Below, piece after piece: positions 15,228-24,380 of a stretch of DNA of 34,327 nt. Below the pieces are notes generated by a model. It saw only the letters and a list, made by a program, of their open reading frames with translations, ran no database searches and was not told where the DNA came from. Within the stretch, counting starts at the first letter, position 1, and the number at the start of each line of letters is the position of its first letter. The translations under genes were made by a program, and so were the position numbers. Source of the DNA: Streptosporangium subroseum (GTDB taxonomy: Bacteria; Actinomycetota; Actinomycetes; Streptosporangiales; Streptosporangiaceae); the NCBI RefSeq assembly GCF_900188345.1, contig NZ_FZOD01000087.1:1-34327 (forward strand). The letters run 5' to 3'.

Positions 15228-16112
15228 ATGGTCGGGAGTGTGAACCTGATCGGCGAATACCTGCGGGCCCGGCGCGAGCTGATCCGGCCCGAGGATGTCG
15301 GGCTGCCCGACAACGGCCATCGGCGCGTGCCGGGGCTGCGACGGGACGAACTGGCCATGCTCTCCGGGATCAGCACCGAGTACTACACGCGGCTCGAGCA
15401 GGGCCGCGACCGGCGTCCCTCACCCCAGGTGCTCGATGCGATCGCCCGCGCGCTCGGCCTCGACGAGGACGCCACCGCGCACCTGCACGCGCTCGGCACC
15501 CCGCAGGAACCTCGGCGGCGGCGCCCAGCGCGGGTCCGACCAGGCGTGCAACCTCTGCTTGATGCCTGGCACAACACTCCCGCCTACGTCCAGGGGCCGT
15601 TCCAGGACGTCCTGGCGGCCAACCGTCTCGCCGTGGCGTTGTCTCCGGTCTTCACCCCGGGCAGCAACATTCTTCGCTCGGTGCTGCTCGACCCCACCTC
15701 GCAGGAGTCTCTGCCCGACTGGCAGAACCGGGTCGGCAGCCTGGTCGCCGCCCTGCGGGTGATGGCCGGTCCGGACGTCAACGACCCGCGCTTGACCGAC
15801 CTGGTCGGCGAACTGTCGGTGAAGAGCGACCTGTTCCGCCGGCTCTGGTCGCGCCACGACGCCAAGCCGCATCCGGGCGGGGGTGTGCACCGCCTGCGCA
15901 ACCCGCTCGTCGGCGACCTCGAACTGCACTACGAGAAGTTCGCCGTCACCGGCGCCGACCGGCAACTGCTCGTCGTCTACCGCGCCGAGCCGGGCTCGCC
16001 GAGCGCCGACGCCCTCACCCTGCTGGGGTCGTTGCCGGAGGAATCCACTCCTCGCCGTCCCCATACGACGGATCGAAGCGCGCCTCGAAGCCACGCGCGT
16101 CCCGCTCACTGA
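15228..16112 (+). CDS. XRE-family regulator with MmyB-like ligand-binding domain
   Basis: This is a 294-residue regulator. The N-terminal helix-turn-helix has the subfamily signature GEYLRARRELIRPEDVGLP, RRVPGLRRDELAMLSGIS and EYYTRLEQGRDRRPSPQVLD. The C-terminal part from about residue 105 is the PAS-like MmyB domain (PAYVQGPFQDVLAANRLAVA, and later NPLVGDLELHYEKFAV), which in relatives binds a fatty acid. These regulators commonly control a divergent SDR gene, as here. ATG 15228 with AGAAGGGA 13 bases upstream, or GTG 15240 (VNLIGEYL), could start it. The last 20 residues (PRRPHTTDRSAPRSHARPAH) do not look like the family and may reflect a late frame change. Confidence 0.9.
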   Translation: MVGSVNLIGEYLRARRELIRPEDVGLPDNGHRRVPGLRRDELAMLSGISTEYYTRLEQGRDRRPSPQVLDAIARALGLDEDATAHLHALGTPQEPRRRRPARVRPGVQPLLDAWHNTPAYVQGPFQDVLAANRLAVALSPVFTPGSNILRSVLLDPTSQESLPDWQNRVGSLVAALRVMAGPDVNDPRLTDLVGELSVKSDLFRRLWSRHDAKPHPGGGVHRLRNPLVGDLELHYEKFAVTGADRQLLVVYRAEPGSPSADALTLLGSLPEESTPRRPHTTDRSAPRSHARPAH

Positions 16113-16273
16113 CCGTCAGATGCTCCGGCCTGGGCGGGTGGCTGTCGGAGCTGGGCGGCCCGAGGGCGGGCCGGTTCTCCGGGACGCTCGTGTTCCTGGG
16201 CAGGGGCTCGCTGTCGTCCTGACCCGCCTGATCGGCAAGCGGGTGGCCAAGCCGGGGCAGACCTGAGACGTGC

Positions 16274-18613
16274 TCACCGCTTGGGTGTCTTGCGGTACGT
16301 GACCGGCTTGTCCCCCTTCCCGGGGAACGCCATGATCAGCAGACGTTGGCCGCCCTCATGCAGTCCCTTTCCCTTGAACCAGTCGTAGTGCACGCGGATC
16401 CGGTAGTGACCCGCACGGCCGTCGAGTGCCAGGTCGGGAAATTCGGCGCCCCCCAGATCGTCTCTGAGCACGATCTGGCCGGTGGGACTTTCGTAGCCGA
16501 CCTCGGCGACGTGGTCCCAGCCCTTGGTCTCCACCGGTGGGCGGCGGGTGTAGGTCTCCAGCGTGACGCAGAGGTCGTAGTCGGAGTGCGTCAGGATCAT
16601 CAGGTGGCCGGGGAGGGCGGCCACCAGGCCGTCGTCCTGAGTCTGCTCCAGCAGGCCGTCCTCGAACGGGTCCCCGCCGTCCTCGGTCGGCTCGTACGCC
16701 TCCACGACCCCGTAGTCCGTCCACTGAGGTTCCTTCATGCGGATCGCCTTGGCCGGTTTGACGAGCGGACGGTGGCGCGGGCTCGAGTCGCACATGCGCT
16801 GCGCGTCGTCCTCCCACTCCTGGTCCTCCCGGTCCTGTTCAGCGGCCGCGGCCTTGACCACGGTGCCGGCGCTGGGGCAGATCTCTGCGAGCGGGTAGGT
16901 CAGGGCGTCGCGCTCCAGCCCCTCCGTCGCCCGAAGGCGGGCGACCTCCTGGGGGTCGTTGCGGGTGTAGATACCGCACAGCCAGTGGGCGCGGGCGAGG
17001 ACCACGGCGTCGGGCGTGGTGGCGGCGAACTTGACCAGGTCTCCCTCCCGGAGGGAGCACACGAATCGCTGGTCCCGGGTGAGCTTGGGTTTCTCGGGCT
17101 CGCCCCTCCACGTCTGGCGTGGGTTGCAGTCCTCGGCCGCGGTGACCGGGCTGCGGGCCTGGTCCGCCACGGGCACGAACCCGAGCGCGACCAGTGTGGC
17201 GAGCCCGGCCGGCAGCACGTGGTGGCGTACGCGCTGGGCGGGAGCGGCCGGGTACAGGAACATCAGGAGCAGGGCGGAGGCGAGCAAGGCCGCGCTGTAC
17301 CACAGCGGTGAGATGCCGAAGAAGATCTCACCGTCCCTGCTCTGAGCGAACAGCCCCTCCCGGTAGATCTGCGCGCCTTCGTAGAAGAAGTCGCCGAACT
17401 CCTCCGGCACCGGCGTCGTCGTGAGCGCGCTGACGAACCCCACGGTCGCGGCGACCGTCAGCGTCAGTGTCGTGAACCGCACAACGCGGCGGGTCCGGCG
17501 CAGGAGGGCGGCCAGTATCAGCAGCGCGGGACCGCCGACGCCGACGAAGACGTCCAGGACGAACCATGTCAGAACATTCCCGCCGCCCCCGTACACGCGG
17601 ACGAACTGCTCGATCGCGCCTCTGGGGCCGATCCAGAGGTACAGGCCGTGCGCGAGGTTGACGGCGGCGGGGATCAGCGGGAGCACGATCGCCACGGCGG
17701 GCAGGGGCCACCACCTGGCCGCCGACCGCGCCGGCGCCTGCCTTGGGACCGGCTGCGGAAGGGGGTTCGCCAGCTCGTGGGCGGTCCTGGCGTCCCACAC
17801 CAGCCCGAAGACGCTGGCAGCGCCGATGAGTGTATAGACCGTGATGATGTGGGAGAACCCGGCGCCGACGAAGGAGATGACTCCGCTGGGCCGGAGAACG
17901 GACACCACCTGCGAGACGACGCCTATCCGGACGGTCGCCGCGCTCCAGCGGGGATCCCTGGCCTGGGCGATCAGGATCGACACTGACCACGCCAGCCAGA
18001 CATAGCCGTACCATCCGGCAAGGGTGAAGATCCACGCGACGGAGTCCAGGTTGAGGACGTCCGTGATGTCCTGGCCGATACCGCTCACGCAGGCGATGAT
18101 CCCGACGACGAGTGAGAACAGCCGCAGCTTGCGGGAGACGATGTCACGGAGCACCAGGAAGAACAGCCAGACGATGGCCAGCCGCACAAAACCGAAGGCG
18201 ATCCCCGTCACTGACCAGACCCAGTAAATCTCCAGTGCGAAGATCAGCGGGATGCTGACGATGCTGATCAGGCCGTGGCCGACGCCGACGTACAGGGCGA
18301 GCCGCAGCAGGCCGACCTTCCTGCCCCGGTGCGTCAGCTCGCCGCGCACGCGCCCGCGCAGCACCTGCCACAGGGCCCACGCCTGGAGCGTCCCGATGAG
18401 GATCAGGACGAGCGTCAGCCCCCACGGGACGGTGAAAGTGTCTCTGTCGGGGCCCGAGAACCGGCCCATGCCGATATCGCGGGTGACGACCTTCCAGAGG
18501 AGGTCTCCCCCGTCGCCGGTCAGCGCGAAGGCGCTCAGCACGGCGACCGCGGCGAGGTAGCCGAGCGCGATCAGGGCGGCGATCCTGCCGAAACGGTAGC
18601 GACGCATGGCCAT
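16274..18613 (-). CDS. Large membrane protein with C-terminal extracytoplasmic domain, function unknown
   Basis: I do not recognise a named family for this 779-residue protein. The first half, to about residue 510, has roughly twelve hydrophobic segments (such as IAALIALGYLAAVAVLSAFAL, shortened from the actual helix, and LLILAALL) separated by basic loops. After residue 520 it becomes soluble, with several Cys (CNPRQTW, FVCSLREGD, HWLCGIY, EICPSAG). The last 120 residues (HSDYDLCVTLETY, VGYESPTGQIVLRD, GHYRIRVHYDWFKGKGL, LLIMAFPGKGD) look like a small beta-rich domain found in other actinobacterial hypotheticals. The orientation suggests the soluble part is outside or in the cytoplasm depending on helix count. 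ATG 18613 or 18607 starts it. No operon partner. Confidence 0.8.
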   Translation of the reverse strand: MAMRRYRFGRIAALIALGYLAAVAVLSAFALTGDGGDLLWKVVTRDIGMGRFSGPDRDTFTVPWGLTLVLILIGTLQAWALWQVLRGRVRGELTHRGRKVGLLRLALYVGVGHGLISIVSIPLIFALEIYWVWSVTGIAFGFVRLAIVWLFFLVLRDIVSRKLRLFSLVVGIIACVSGIGQDITDVLNLDSVAWIFTLAGWYGYVWLAWSVSILIAQARDPRWSAATVRIGVVSQVVSVLRPSGVISFVGAGFSHIITVYTLIGAASVFGLVWDARTAHELANPLPQPVPRQAPARSAARWWPLPAVAIVLPLIPAAVNLAHGLYLWIGPRGAIEQFVRVYGGGGNVLTWFVLDVFVGVGGPALLILAALLRRTRRVVRFTTLTLTVAATVGFVSALTTTPVPEEFGDFFYEGAQIYREGLFAQSRDGEIFFGISPLWYSAALLASALLLMFLYPAAPAQRVRHHVLPAGLATLVALGFVPVADQARSPVTAAEDCNPRQTWRGEPEKPKLTRDQRFVCSLREGDLVKFAATTPDAVVLARAHWLCGIYTRNDPQEVARLRATEGLERDALTYPLAEICPSAGTVVKAAAAEQDREDQEWEDDAQRMCDSSPRHRPLVKPAKAIRMKEPQWTDYGVVEAYEPTEDGGDPFEDGLLEQTQDDGLVAALPGHLMILTHSDYDLCVTLETYTRRPPVETKGWDHVAEVGYESPTGQIVLRDDLGGAEFPDLALDGRAGHYRIRVHYDWFKGKGLHEGGQRLLIMAFPGKGDKPVTYRKTPKR

Positions 18614-19022
18614 CTCTCGGGGGGCGGAGCGGTCAAAGCGCCCAACCTTAGCGAGCCACCCGGAAGTTGATCAAGCTGCGGCGAGTGCCGAGCTTTCGCG
18701 AGCCGCTATCGCTTCGCACCACAGCGCCGGCGACGGCCCTCCCACCTTCGATGCGAACCCTGGTAGACGCAACCGGCCTGATGGCCGGATGCCGTCACGC
18801 GCCTTGATGATGACATCCGTTGATCACGGCTGCGCTCCCGTGCCAGTGGGTGCGCTGACTTTTTGCTGACTCAGGCATCTCATGGGACCAGACACCCGAC
18901 CCCAGCCCCGGTGCGCTCCTCACAAATGGGGTCTCGCAAGCTCAGGCCACTATGCCAAGTCACGATGAACCATACGCTCTCTCTTTTTATTACTGCCCAT
19001 CCCTTATGGCACACTTAAGCCC
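18614..19022. other. 409-base intergenic region
   Basis: This is a divergent gap between the membrane protein and the RDD gene. It contains copy A of the 38-bp dispersed repeat (18835-18872). The last 100 bases, with a CTCTCTTTTTATTACTG tract, are AT-richer than the surroundings and probably hold the RDD promoter. No gene is convincing here. Confidence 0.6.
18835..18872 (+). repeat. 38-bp dispersed repeat, copy A
   Basis: This copy runs from CTCCCGTGCCAGTGGG to TTTTTGCTGACTC. It matches copy B at 33807-33844 at 33 of 38 positions, in the same orientation. It ends in a short T run after a weak stem, so it could also act as a terminator. It sits 150 bases before the RDD start. Confidence 0.7.
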
Positions 19023-19559
19023 GTGATTAAGCCCCCCACGCTCGACTTTCCCGTGGCATCCCCCGTCCGGAGATTGCTGGCCAGCCTCATCGACTCTTTA
19101 GTCGTCTTTGCCCCTCTCACCATTGCCGATATTTTCTTCACCGAACACTTCGACATTGTCGATGATTCCTCGCTTGTCAATCCCTGGGGTACCGCTCCCG
19201 CCCTATGGGCACTCATCGGATTTGAGACCATCGTGGGCGTTTTGTACTTTACGATCTGCCATGCACGCTGGGGGTGGACGTTGGGCAAGCTGGCACTTGG
19301 GATCAGAGTCATATCGTTGTCTTCGGGCCGGCCGCCGACCTACGGTAAAGCGGCGCTCCGAGGCCTCATCTACTCCGGAGCTCCGCTGCTCCCACTCATC
19401 GGGCCTCTGGCAAATCTGGTCGATATGGTCCGGCTGTGCTTTGACAAGCGTCGCCAATGTCTCCATGACATGTTCGTAGGAACAATCGTGATCGAAAGCC
19501 GCAGGCGGAAGGCCCAAGCCCTGGTGGACGTTGCTCCTTCCGCACAAGTGAACCCGTAG
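19023..19559 (+). CDS. RDD-family membrane protein
   Basis: This is a 178-residue RDD-family protein. The first helix carries the family's R and D (RRLLASLIDSLVVFAPLTI), a second helix lies around ALWALIGFETIVGVLYFTIC, then comes WTLGKLALGIRVIS, the conserved TLGK-LGIRV motif of RDD proteins, and the end includes CFDKRRQCLHDMFVGTIVI, matching the family's D...QglHD...GT.V motif. Function in the family is mostly unknown; some act as Na+/H+ antiporters or help other membrane proteins. GTG 19023 has no Shine-Dalgarno, and the sequence upstream suggests a leaderless transcript. Codon use is less GC-rich than its neighbours, a hint of acquisition. Confidence 0.85.
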   Translation: MIKPPTLDFPVASPVRRLLASLIDSLVVFAPLTIADIFFTEHFDIVDDSSLVNPWGTAPALWALIGFETIVGVLYFTICHARWGWTLGKLALGIRVISLSSGRPPTYGKAALRGLIYSGAPLLPLIGPLANLVDMVRLCFDKRRQCLHDMFVGTIVIESRRRKAQALVDVAPSAQVNP

Positions 19560-19636
19560 ATCCGAATCACCTACCCGAGGGTTGTGGAGACGCGCCAAAC
19601 GGCGGAGCATCCATCGTCTTCAGAGGGCCGGACAGG

Positions 19637-19903
19637 TCACTGAGCGTCGGTCCTGATCGCTGTTGCGAGATCTGCCATATTGTCGATCACCGCATCGGCT
19701 CCGGCCCGGACGAGGCTCTCCACCTTTCCCGGCTCGTTGGCGTAGGCGGTGCCGCGGGCTCCCGCGTTAGCTGCGGCTTCCATGTCGAAGTCGGAGGCTT
19801 CGATCAGTACGGCCTTGTCCGGCTCGGCGCCAAGCAGCTCGCCAAGCTGGGCCTGACCAACAGGGTGCCGGCCGCAATCCTGGTGCACGACGTGGAGCTC
19901 GGT
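19637..19903 (-). pseudogene. C-terminal remnant of a HAD-family hydrolase
   Basis: This minus-strand frame ends with PDKAVLIEASDFDMEAAANA, GARGTAYANEPGKVESLVRA and GADAVIDNMADLATAI, the end of a HAD phosphatase (motif IV region, then 'YAN.PGK...L..AGAD.V...M.EL'). The nucleophile DxD motif and the cap are absent; upstream sequence in the frame is unrelated. The usual GDS or EDS before SDFD reads EAS, so the metal site is altered. It is a relic, downstream of the tandem MarR gene. Confidence 0.6.
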
Positions 19904-19988
19904 TGATCCGATGCCTCCCGGCCGGCCAGCGGCCCCATAGGCCCGAAAACGACACTGCTGGAAACGTGACGGGGCCCATCCACCTGGC

Positions 19989-20843
19989 CTACGGCAGGAG
20001 TGTGGTGAGCAGGGTGCGGAGGTCCCGGGTGCCTTCGGGGCCGAGGATCTCCTCGATGTCGTGCTCGACGCCGCGCATCGCGTCGCGGACCGCGGGGATG
20101 CGGGCGCGGCCGAGATCGGTGAGTTCCAGGGCGTAACGACGGCGGTCGTGTGGGTCCTGGCCGCGGAGCACAAGCCCAGCCTGGACGAGCTCCTCGACCA
20201 GCGATGCGGTGGCCGGTTCGGTGAGGTGCAGATACCGGGCTAGTTGCTGCTGGGGGCAGGGACCCAACAGCTCCAGGGCGGGCAGCAGGCCGAAATGACG
20301 GGTGCGCAGGCCGTAGTCCTCCAGTCGGTGGTCACCGAGCCGGCGCAGACGGTAGTGAGCCTGGGCGATGAGGTGTTCGGCGCTCGAGATGGTGGACTGC
20401 TCGTCGTTGGCGACCAGCCTGCCGATCAGCTCGATGAGGCGATGCCGTTCCGGAGGGGTGAGCGGGGCGGTGAGCTGGGCGTCGCGGTCGGCGACGGCCT
20501 GGCGCATGTCTTTCAGGGCGGCACGGCCCTCGTCGGTCACCGACAGGACGTAGGTGCGACGGTTGGCCGGGTTGCGGGTCCGCGTGACGTAGCCGGCCTG
20601 CTGGAGCCGGTCGAGCAGCTTGACCATGATCGTCCGGTTGATTCCGAGGCGGTGCGCGAGGTCCTGCTGCGAGGGAGCGTCCTCGTCGGCCAGGATGTCG
20701 AGCACCACGAAGTCACGTGACTGCGCCCCGTCCCGCATGGCCTCGGCCGTGATGCCGGTGAAGACCCGGCGCAGCAGGTGACCGATGGTCTCGTGCAGCG
20801 GCCCGGACTCCTCGTCCACGCGGCCTTCCCACTGATCGGGCAC
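19989..20843 (-). CDS. Tandem MarR-domain transcriptional regulator
   Basis: The 284-residue protein holds two MarR winged-helix domains in one chain. The first (about 15-140) has DEDAPSQQDLAHRLGINRTI and GYVTRTRNPANRRTYVLSVT; the second (about 150-280) has PQQQLARYLHLTEPATASLV and GLVLRGQDPHDRRRYALELT. MarR proteins usually dimerise, so this is a covalent pseudo-dimer. GTG 20843 is preceded by GGGGAGG eight bases away, which decides against a GTG at 20897. It diverges from the epoxide hydrolase operon and probably represses it. The effector is perhaps an aromatic or epoxide compound. Confidence 0.9.
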   Translation of the reverse strand: MPDQWEGRVDEESGPLHETIGHLLRRVFTGITAEAMRDGAQSRDFVVLDILADEDAPSQQDLAHRLGINRTIMVKLLDRLQQAGYVTRTRNPANRRTYVLSVTDEGRAALKDMRQAVADRDAQLTAPLTPPERHRLIELIGRLVANDEQSTISSAEHLIAQAHYRLRRLGDHRLEDYGLRTRHFGLLPALELLGPCPQQQLARYLHLTEPATASLVEELVQAGLVLRGQDPHDRRRYALELTDLGRARIPAVRDAMRGVEHDIEEILGPEGTRDLRTLLTTLLP

Positions 20844-20878
20844 AGGTCCCACCTCCCCGAGCGAGTCTATGGTCAGGA

Positions 20879-20916
20879 AGTTGATATAGCAATTCACTGA
20901 TAGTTGATAAGTTGAC
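20879..20916. promoter_or_regulatory. AT-rich putative operator with AGTTGATA repeats
   Basis: AGTTGATA occurs at 20879-20886 and 20902-20909, 23 bases apart, and AGTTGAC follows at 20910-20916. This AT-rich block in GC-rich DNA lies between the tandem MarR regulator and the epoxide hydrolase operon and is the likely regulator binding site and promoter area. Confidence 0.5.
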
Positions 20917-20968
20917 GGTTGGAAGAGTGCGGGTTAACGTCGTCGTCCTCAGGGCGAAGGAGATGACC

Positions 20969-22054
20969 ATGATCAAGCCCTTCCGTATCGACATCCCTCA
21001 GGCCGACCTGGACGACCTGACCGACCGGCTGGCTCGTACCCGCTGGCCTGACGAACTGCCTGACGCCCAGTGGGACTACGGCATCCCGCTGGCGCGGGTG
21101 AAGGAACTGGCCGAGCACTGGCGCACGGCGTACGACTGGCGCGAGCACGAGGCCGAGCTGAACCGGTACCCGCAGTTCACCACCGAGATCGACGGGCAGA
21201 ACATCCACTTCCTGCACGTACGGTCCGCCGATCCGGACGCGCTCCCGCTCGTCCTCACGCACGGCTGGCCCGGCTCGATCGTGGAGTTCCTCGATGTGAT
21301 CGGCCCGCTGTCCGAGCAGTTCCACCTCGTGATCCCGTCGATCCCCGGATTCGGCTTTTCCGGTCCGACGCGGGAACGCGGCTGGGACGTGTCCCGCGTC
21401 GCCCGGGCCTGGGCCGAGCTGATGCACCGGCTCGGCTACGACCGGTACGGCGCTCAGGGCGGCGACTGGGGATCGGGAGTCTCTCGCGCGTTGGGAGCCG
21501 TCGCCCCCGACCACGTCATCGGCGTACACGTCAACTACCTGCCCACACCTCCGCCCCCGGACGGCGAGGAAGACAGCCTGTCCGAGCAGGACCGCGCCCG
21601 GCTGGCGCGGATCAAGCAGTTCCTCGCCCAGCGACCCGGATACATGGTGCTGCAGGCGACCCGGCCGCAGACTCTGGCGTACGCGCTGACCGACTCACCG
21701 ATCGGGCAGCTGGCCTGGATCGCCGAGAAGTTCACCGAATGGGTCGATCCACGATCCGAGATCAGCATCGACCGCATCCTCACCAATGTCACGCTCTACT
21801 GGCTCACCGGCACCGCGGGCTCCTCGGCGCGACTCACCCGCGAAAGCACGCCCGGCGGACCCTTGCCCTGCCCGCCTCCCATAGGCGTGGCCGTCCTCCC
21901 GCATGACATCACCCTCGCCGTACGCCCCCTCGCCGAGCGGACGTACACGATCACGCACTGGACCGAGTTCGACCGCGGCGGTCACTTCGCCGCGATGGAG
22001 GTGCCCGGACTTTTCATCGACGACGTACGGACGTTCTTCCGCGACCTGCGGTGA
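20969..22054 (+). CDS. Epoxide hydrolase (alpha/beta hydrolase with EHN domain)
   Basis: This is a 361-residue microsomal-type epoxide hydrolase, which opens epoxides to diols through an Asp-ester intermediate. The N-terminal EHN domain is evident (FRIDIPQADLDDLTDRLART, RWPDELPDAQWDYG). HGWPG (98-102) supplies the oxyanion hole, Asp166 in QGGDWGS is the nucleophile, and His339 in DRGGHFAAME the base. ATG 20969 is chosen: AAGGAG lies seven bases upstream, whereas the earlier ATG at 20963 overlaps that site. Its stop overlaps the start of the exporter gene by four bases, so the three-gene operon is translationally coupled. Confidence 0.93.
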   Translation: MIKPFRIDIPQADLDDLTDRLARTRWPDELPDAQWDYGIPLARVKELAEHWRTAYDWREHEAELNRYPQFTTEIDGQNIHFLHVRSADPDALPLVLTHGWPGSIVEFLDVIGPLSEQFHLVIPSIPGFGFSGPTRERGWDVSRVARAWAELMHRLGYDRYGAQGGDWGSGVSRALGAVAPDHVIGVHVNYLPTPPPPDGEEDSLSEQDRARLARIKQFLAQRPGYMVLQATRPQTLAYALTDSPIGQLAWIAEKFTEWVDPRSEISIDRILTNVTLYWLTGTAGSSARLTRESTPGGPLPCPPPIGVAVLPHDITLAVRPLAERTYTITHWTEFDRGGHFAAMEVPGLFIDDVRTFFRDLR

Positions 22055-23541
22055 CCGACATGCGCAGTCAGATGGGTTCGGCCGACACCGCGGCGACGGC
22101 ACCGACGCCCCCAGCGGATCGGCGCTGGTGGGCGCTGGTAGCGGTGGCCGCCGGGCAGCTCATGATCGCGGCAGACGCCACCATCATGAACATCGCGCTG
22201 CCGACCGTTCAGCAGGAGCTGGGTCTGACCGGCCCGCAACGGCAGTGGGTGATCACCATCTTCGCCCTCGGCTACGGCGGGCTGCTGCTGCTCGGCGGCC
22301 GGCTGTCGGACCTGATCGGCCGCAAACGGTGCCTGCTGATCGGGCTGTCCGGGTTCGCGATCGCCTCGATCCTGGGCGGGATGGCGGTCGACCCGGCCAT
22401 GATCCTCACGTCCCGAGCGTTGCAGGGCGTGTTCGGGGCGCTGTTCACGCCCTCCGTCCTCGCCCTGATCGGCACCACCTTCACCACACCTGACGAGCGT
22501 GGCAAGGCGTTCGGGATCTACGGCACGGTCATGGGAAGCAGTTCCGGTGTCGGTCTGGTCCTCGGCGGGCTGCTCACCGACTACGCGGGCTGGCGCTGGA
22601 GCCTGCTCGTGAGCGTGCCCATCGCGGCCGCCGCGGCGTTCGGTGTCGCCGCCACCGTGCGCACCACGCCCCGCCATCATGACGGCACCCGGGTGGACGT
22701 CACCGGCGCGATCCTCGCCACGGCAGGCCTCATGGCACTGGTCTTCGGGCTCAGCCAGGCGGAATCCGACGGCTGGACCGCGGGCTCGACGCTGACCGGC
22801 CTCGCGGCGGGGCTCATCCTCCTGGCCCTGTTCGCCTGGTCCCAGAACCGCACCGCCCATGCGCTGCTGCCGCTCCGCGTCGTCCTGCACCGCCGGCGCG
22901 GCGGCGCCTACCTGGCCGTCCTGTGCATGGCCGTCGGCAACTTCGCCGGATTCTTCTTCCTCACCTTCTATCTGCAGAGCGTCCTGGAATACTCCCCGCT
23001 CAAGGCCGGGCTTGCCTTCCTGCCTTACACCGTCGCCATCGTCCTGGGCGTACGCCTCGCCCGTAGGTTCGTCATCGGCGCCCCCGTAAGGCTCCTGCTG
23101 AGCCCCGGACTGGTCGCGACGGCCGGAGGACTCGCGCTGCTCGGCCTGCTGGGTCCCGACAGCGGCTACGCGACGCACCTGCTGCCCATCGTCGTCCTCC
23201 TCGGACTCGGCAACGCCTGGGTGCTGGTCCCCGCCAACAGCACCGCCACCCTCGACGCCGGACCGGACGCCGGAGTCGCCGGGGCCACCGTGATGACCTC
23301 GATGCAGATCGGTTCCTCACTGGGAGTCGCGCTGCTCGGCAGCATCGCCGGATCGGCCGCCACCGGCTTCCTCCAGACCCATCCGGGAACCGCGGACCTC
23401 ACCGCACGGGCCACCGTCCACGGCTACAACCTCGCCGGCGTGGCCGCCGCCGGGCTCCTCTGCCTCGCCGCCATCGCCGTGTTCCTGATCATCGGCCCCA
23501 AGAAGCACACCCCTCGGAAAGAAAGAGACCGCAACCAATGA
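22051..23541 (+). CDS. DHA2-family (EmrB/QacA) MFS drug exporter
   Basis: This is a 496-residue exporter of the 14-helix DHA2 type. It has ADATIMNIALPTVQQELGLT in helix 1, GRLSDLIGRKRCLLIG (motif A), SGVGLVLGGLLTDYAGWRWS (motif C and helix 5-6 loop) and a C-terminal tail KKHTPRKERDRNQ. GTG 22051 overlaps the hydrolase stop (GTGA) and its own TGA overlaps the next ATG (ATGA). In this operon it may export the diol product or the inducing drug. It is a distinct paralogue of the exporter at 4893. Confidence 0.93.
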   Translation: MTDMRSQMGSADTAATAPTPPADRRWWALVAVAAGQLMIAADATIMNIALPTVQQELGLTGPQRQWVITIFALGYGGLLLLGGRLSDLIGRKRCLLIGLSGFAIASILGGMAVDPAMILTSRALQGVFGALFTPSVLALIGTTFTTPDERGKAFGIYGTVMGSSSGVGLVLGGLLTDYAGWRWSLLVSVPIAAAAAFGVAATVRTTPRHHDGTRVDVTGAILATAGLMALVFGLSQAESDGWTAGSTLTGLAAGLILLALFAWSQNRTAHALLPLRVVLHRRRGGAYLAVLCMAVGNFAGFFFLTFYLQSVLEYSPLKAGLAFLPYTVAIVLGVRLARRFVIGAPVRLLLSPGLVATAGGLALLGLLGPDSGYATHLLPIVVLLGLGNAWVLVPANSTATLDAGPDAGVAGATVMTSMQIGSSLGVALLGSIAGSAATGFLQTHPGTADLTARATVHGYNLAGVAAAGLLCLAAIAVFLIIGPKKHTPRKERDRNQ

Positions 23542-24374
23542 TTCTGGTAACCGGCGCCACCGGAAATGTCGGCGCCAATATCGTCCGCCAACTGCTCGAC
23601 GCGGGCGAGAGGGTACGGGTCATCACCCGTGATCCCCGTACCCGTGCGCTTCCGGACGAGGTCGAGATCCTTCCCGGCGACCTCACCCGACCGGAAACAC
23701 TGCCGGAGGCGCTGAACGGTGTCGATCGGGCATTCCTGTTTCCCGTCTTCGGCGCGCTCGACGGGTTCCTCGATGCGGCGCGGCAGGCCGGCCTGTCGCA
23801 CGTCGTACTGCTGTCCTCATCGGCCGTCGCATACCCCACGCCCGGATGGATCGGGGAGCGGCATCTGGAACTCGAAAGGGCCGTCGCCGCGTCGGGGCTG
23901 CCGTGGACCTATCTGCGCCCCGACGCGTTCATGAGCAACGACCTCGCCTGGGCACATCAGATCGCCGACGGCGGGGTTGTACGCGGAGCCTACGGCCAGG
24001 CCGCGACGGCCCCCGTCGACCCGCGCGACATCGCCGCGGTCGCCGTCCGCGCCCTCCTCGACCGGCATGTCGGCAAGGCATACGTACTCACCGGACCGCA
24101 GTCGCTGACCCAGATCGACCGAGTGAGGATCATCGGCGAGACGATCGGGCGGTCGTTGCGGTTCGAGGAGCAGCCCAGGGAACAGTTCAGGGAGCAGCTA
24201 CTCCACGGAGCGCCCCCGCCGGCGGTCGATTTTCTCCTCGACATGCTTGCCTCGATGGACGGTATGACCGCGGAGGTGCTGCCGACCGTCGAGGAGGTCA
24301 CCGGGCGCCCCGCCTTCACCTACGCCCAATGGGCTGCCCACCACGCGACGAAATTCGATGCGACGCCGGCCTGA
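23538..24374 (+). CDS. NmrA-like NAD(P)-binding atypical SDR
   Basis: This is a 278-residue atypical SDR of the NmrA/NAD(P)H azoreductase-like group. It shows the Rossmann motif ILVTGATGNVGANIVRQLL, an RVITRDP strand, VEILPGDLTRPETL, and the pattern HVVLLSSSAV, PWTYLRPDAFMSN. Such proteins act as reductases or redox sensors. The start overlaps the exporter stop by four bases (ATGA), and it is last in the epoxide hydrolase operon. A role in quinone or azo reduction is plausible but not shown. Confidence 0.9.
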   Translation: MILVTGATGNVGANIVRQLLDAGERVRVITRDPRTRALPDEVEILPGDLTRPETLPEALNGVDRAFLFPVFGALDGFLDAARQAGLSHVVLLSSSAVAYPTPGWIGERHLELERAVAASGLPWTYLRPDAFMSNDLAWAHQIADGGVVRGAYGQAATAPVDPRDIAAVAVRALLDRHVGKAYVLTGPQSLTQIDRVRIIGETIGRSLRFEEQPREQFREQLLHGAPPPAVDFLLDMLASMDGMTAEVLPTVEEVTGRPAFTYAQWAAHHATKFDATPA

Positions 24375-24380
24375 CGGCAG

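Noticed and set aside
18606..18869. 87-residue plus-strand frame upstream of the RDD gene
   Set aside because: It overlaps the start of the membrane protein gene on the other strand, runs through the dispersed repeat, and has no coding signature.
21982..23178. 398-residue minus-strand frame opposite the second DHA2 exporter
   Set aside because: Gln/Glu/Asp/Gly-rich antisense shadow with no recognisable family.
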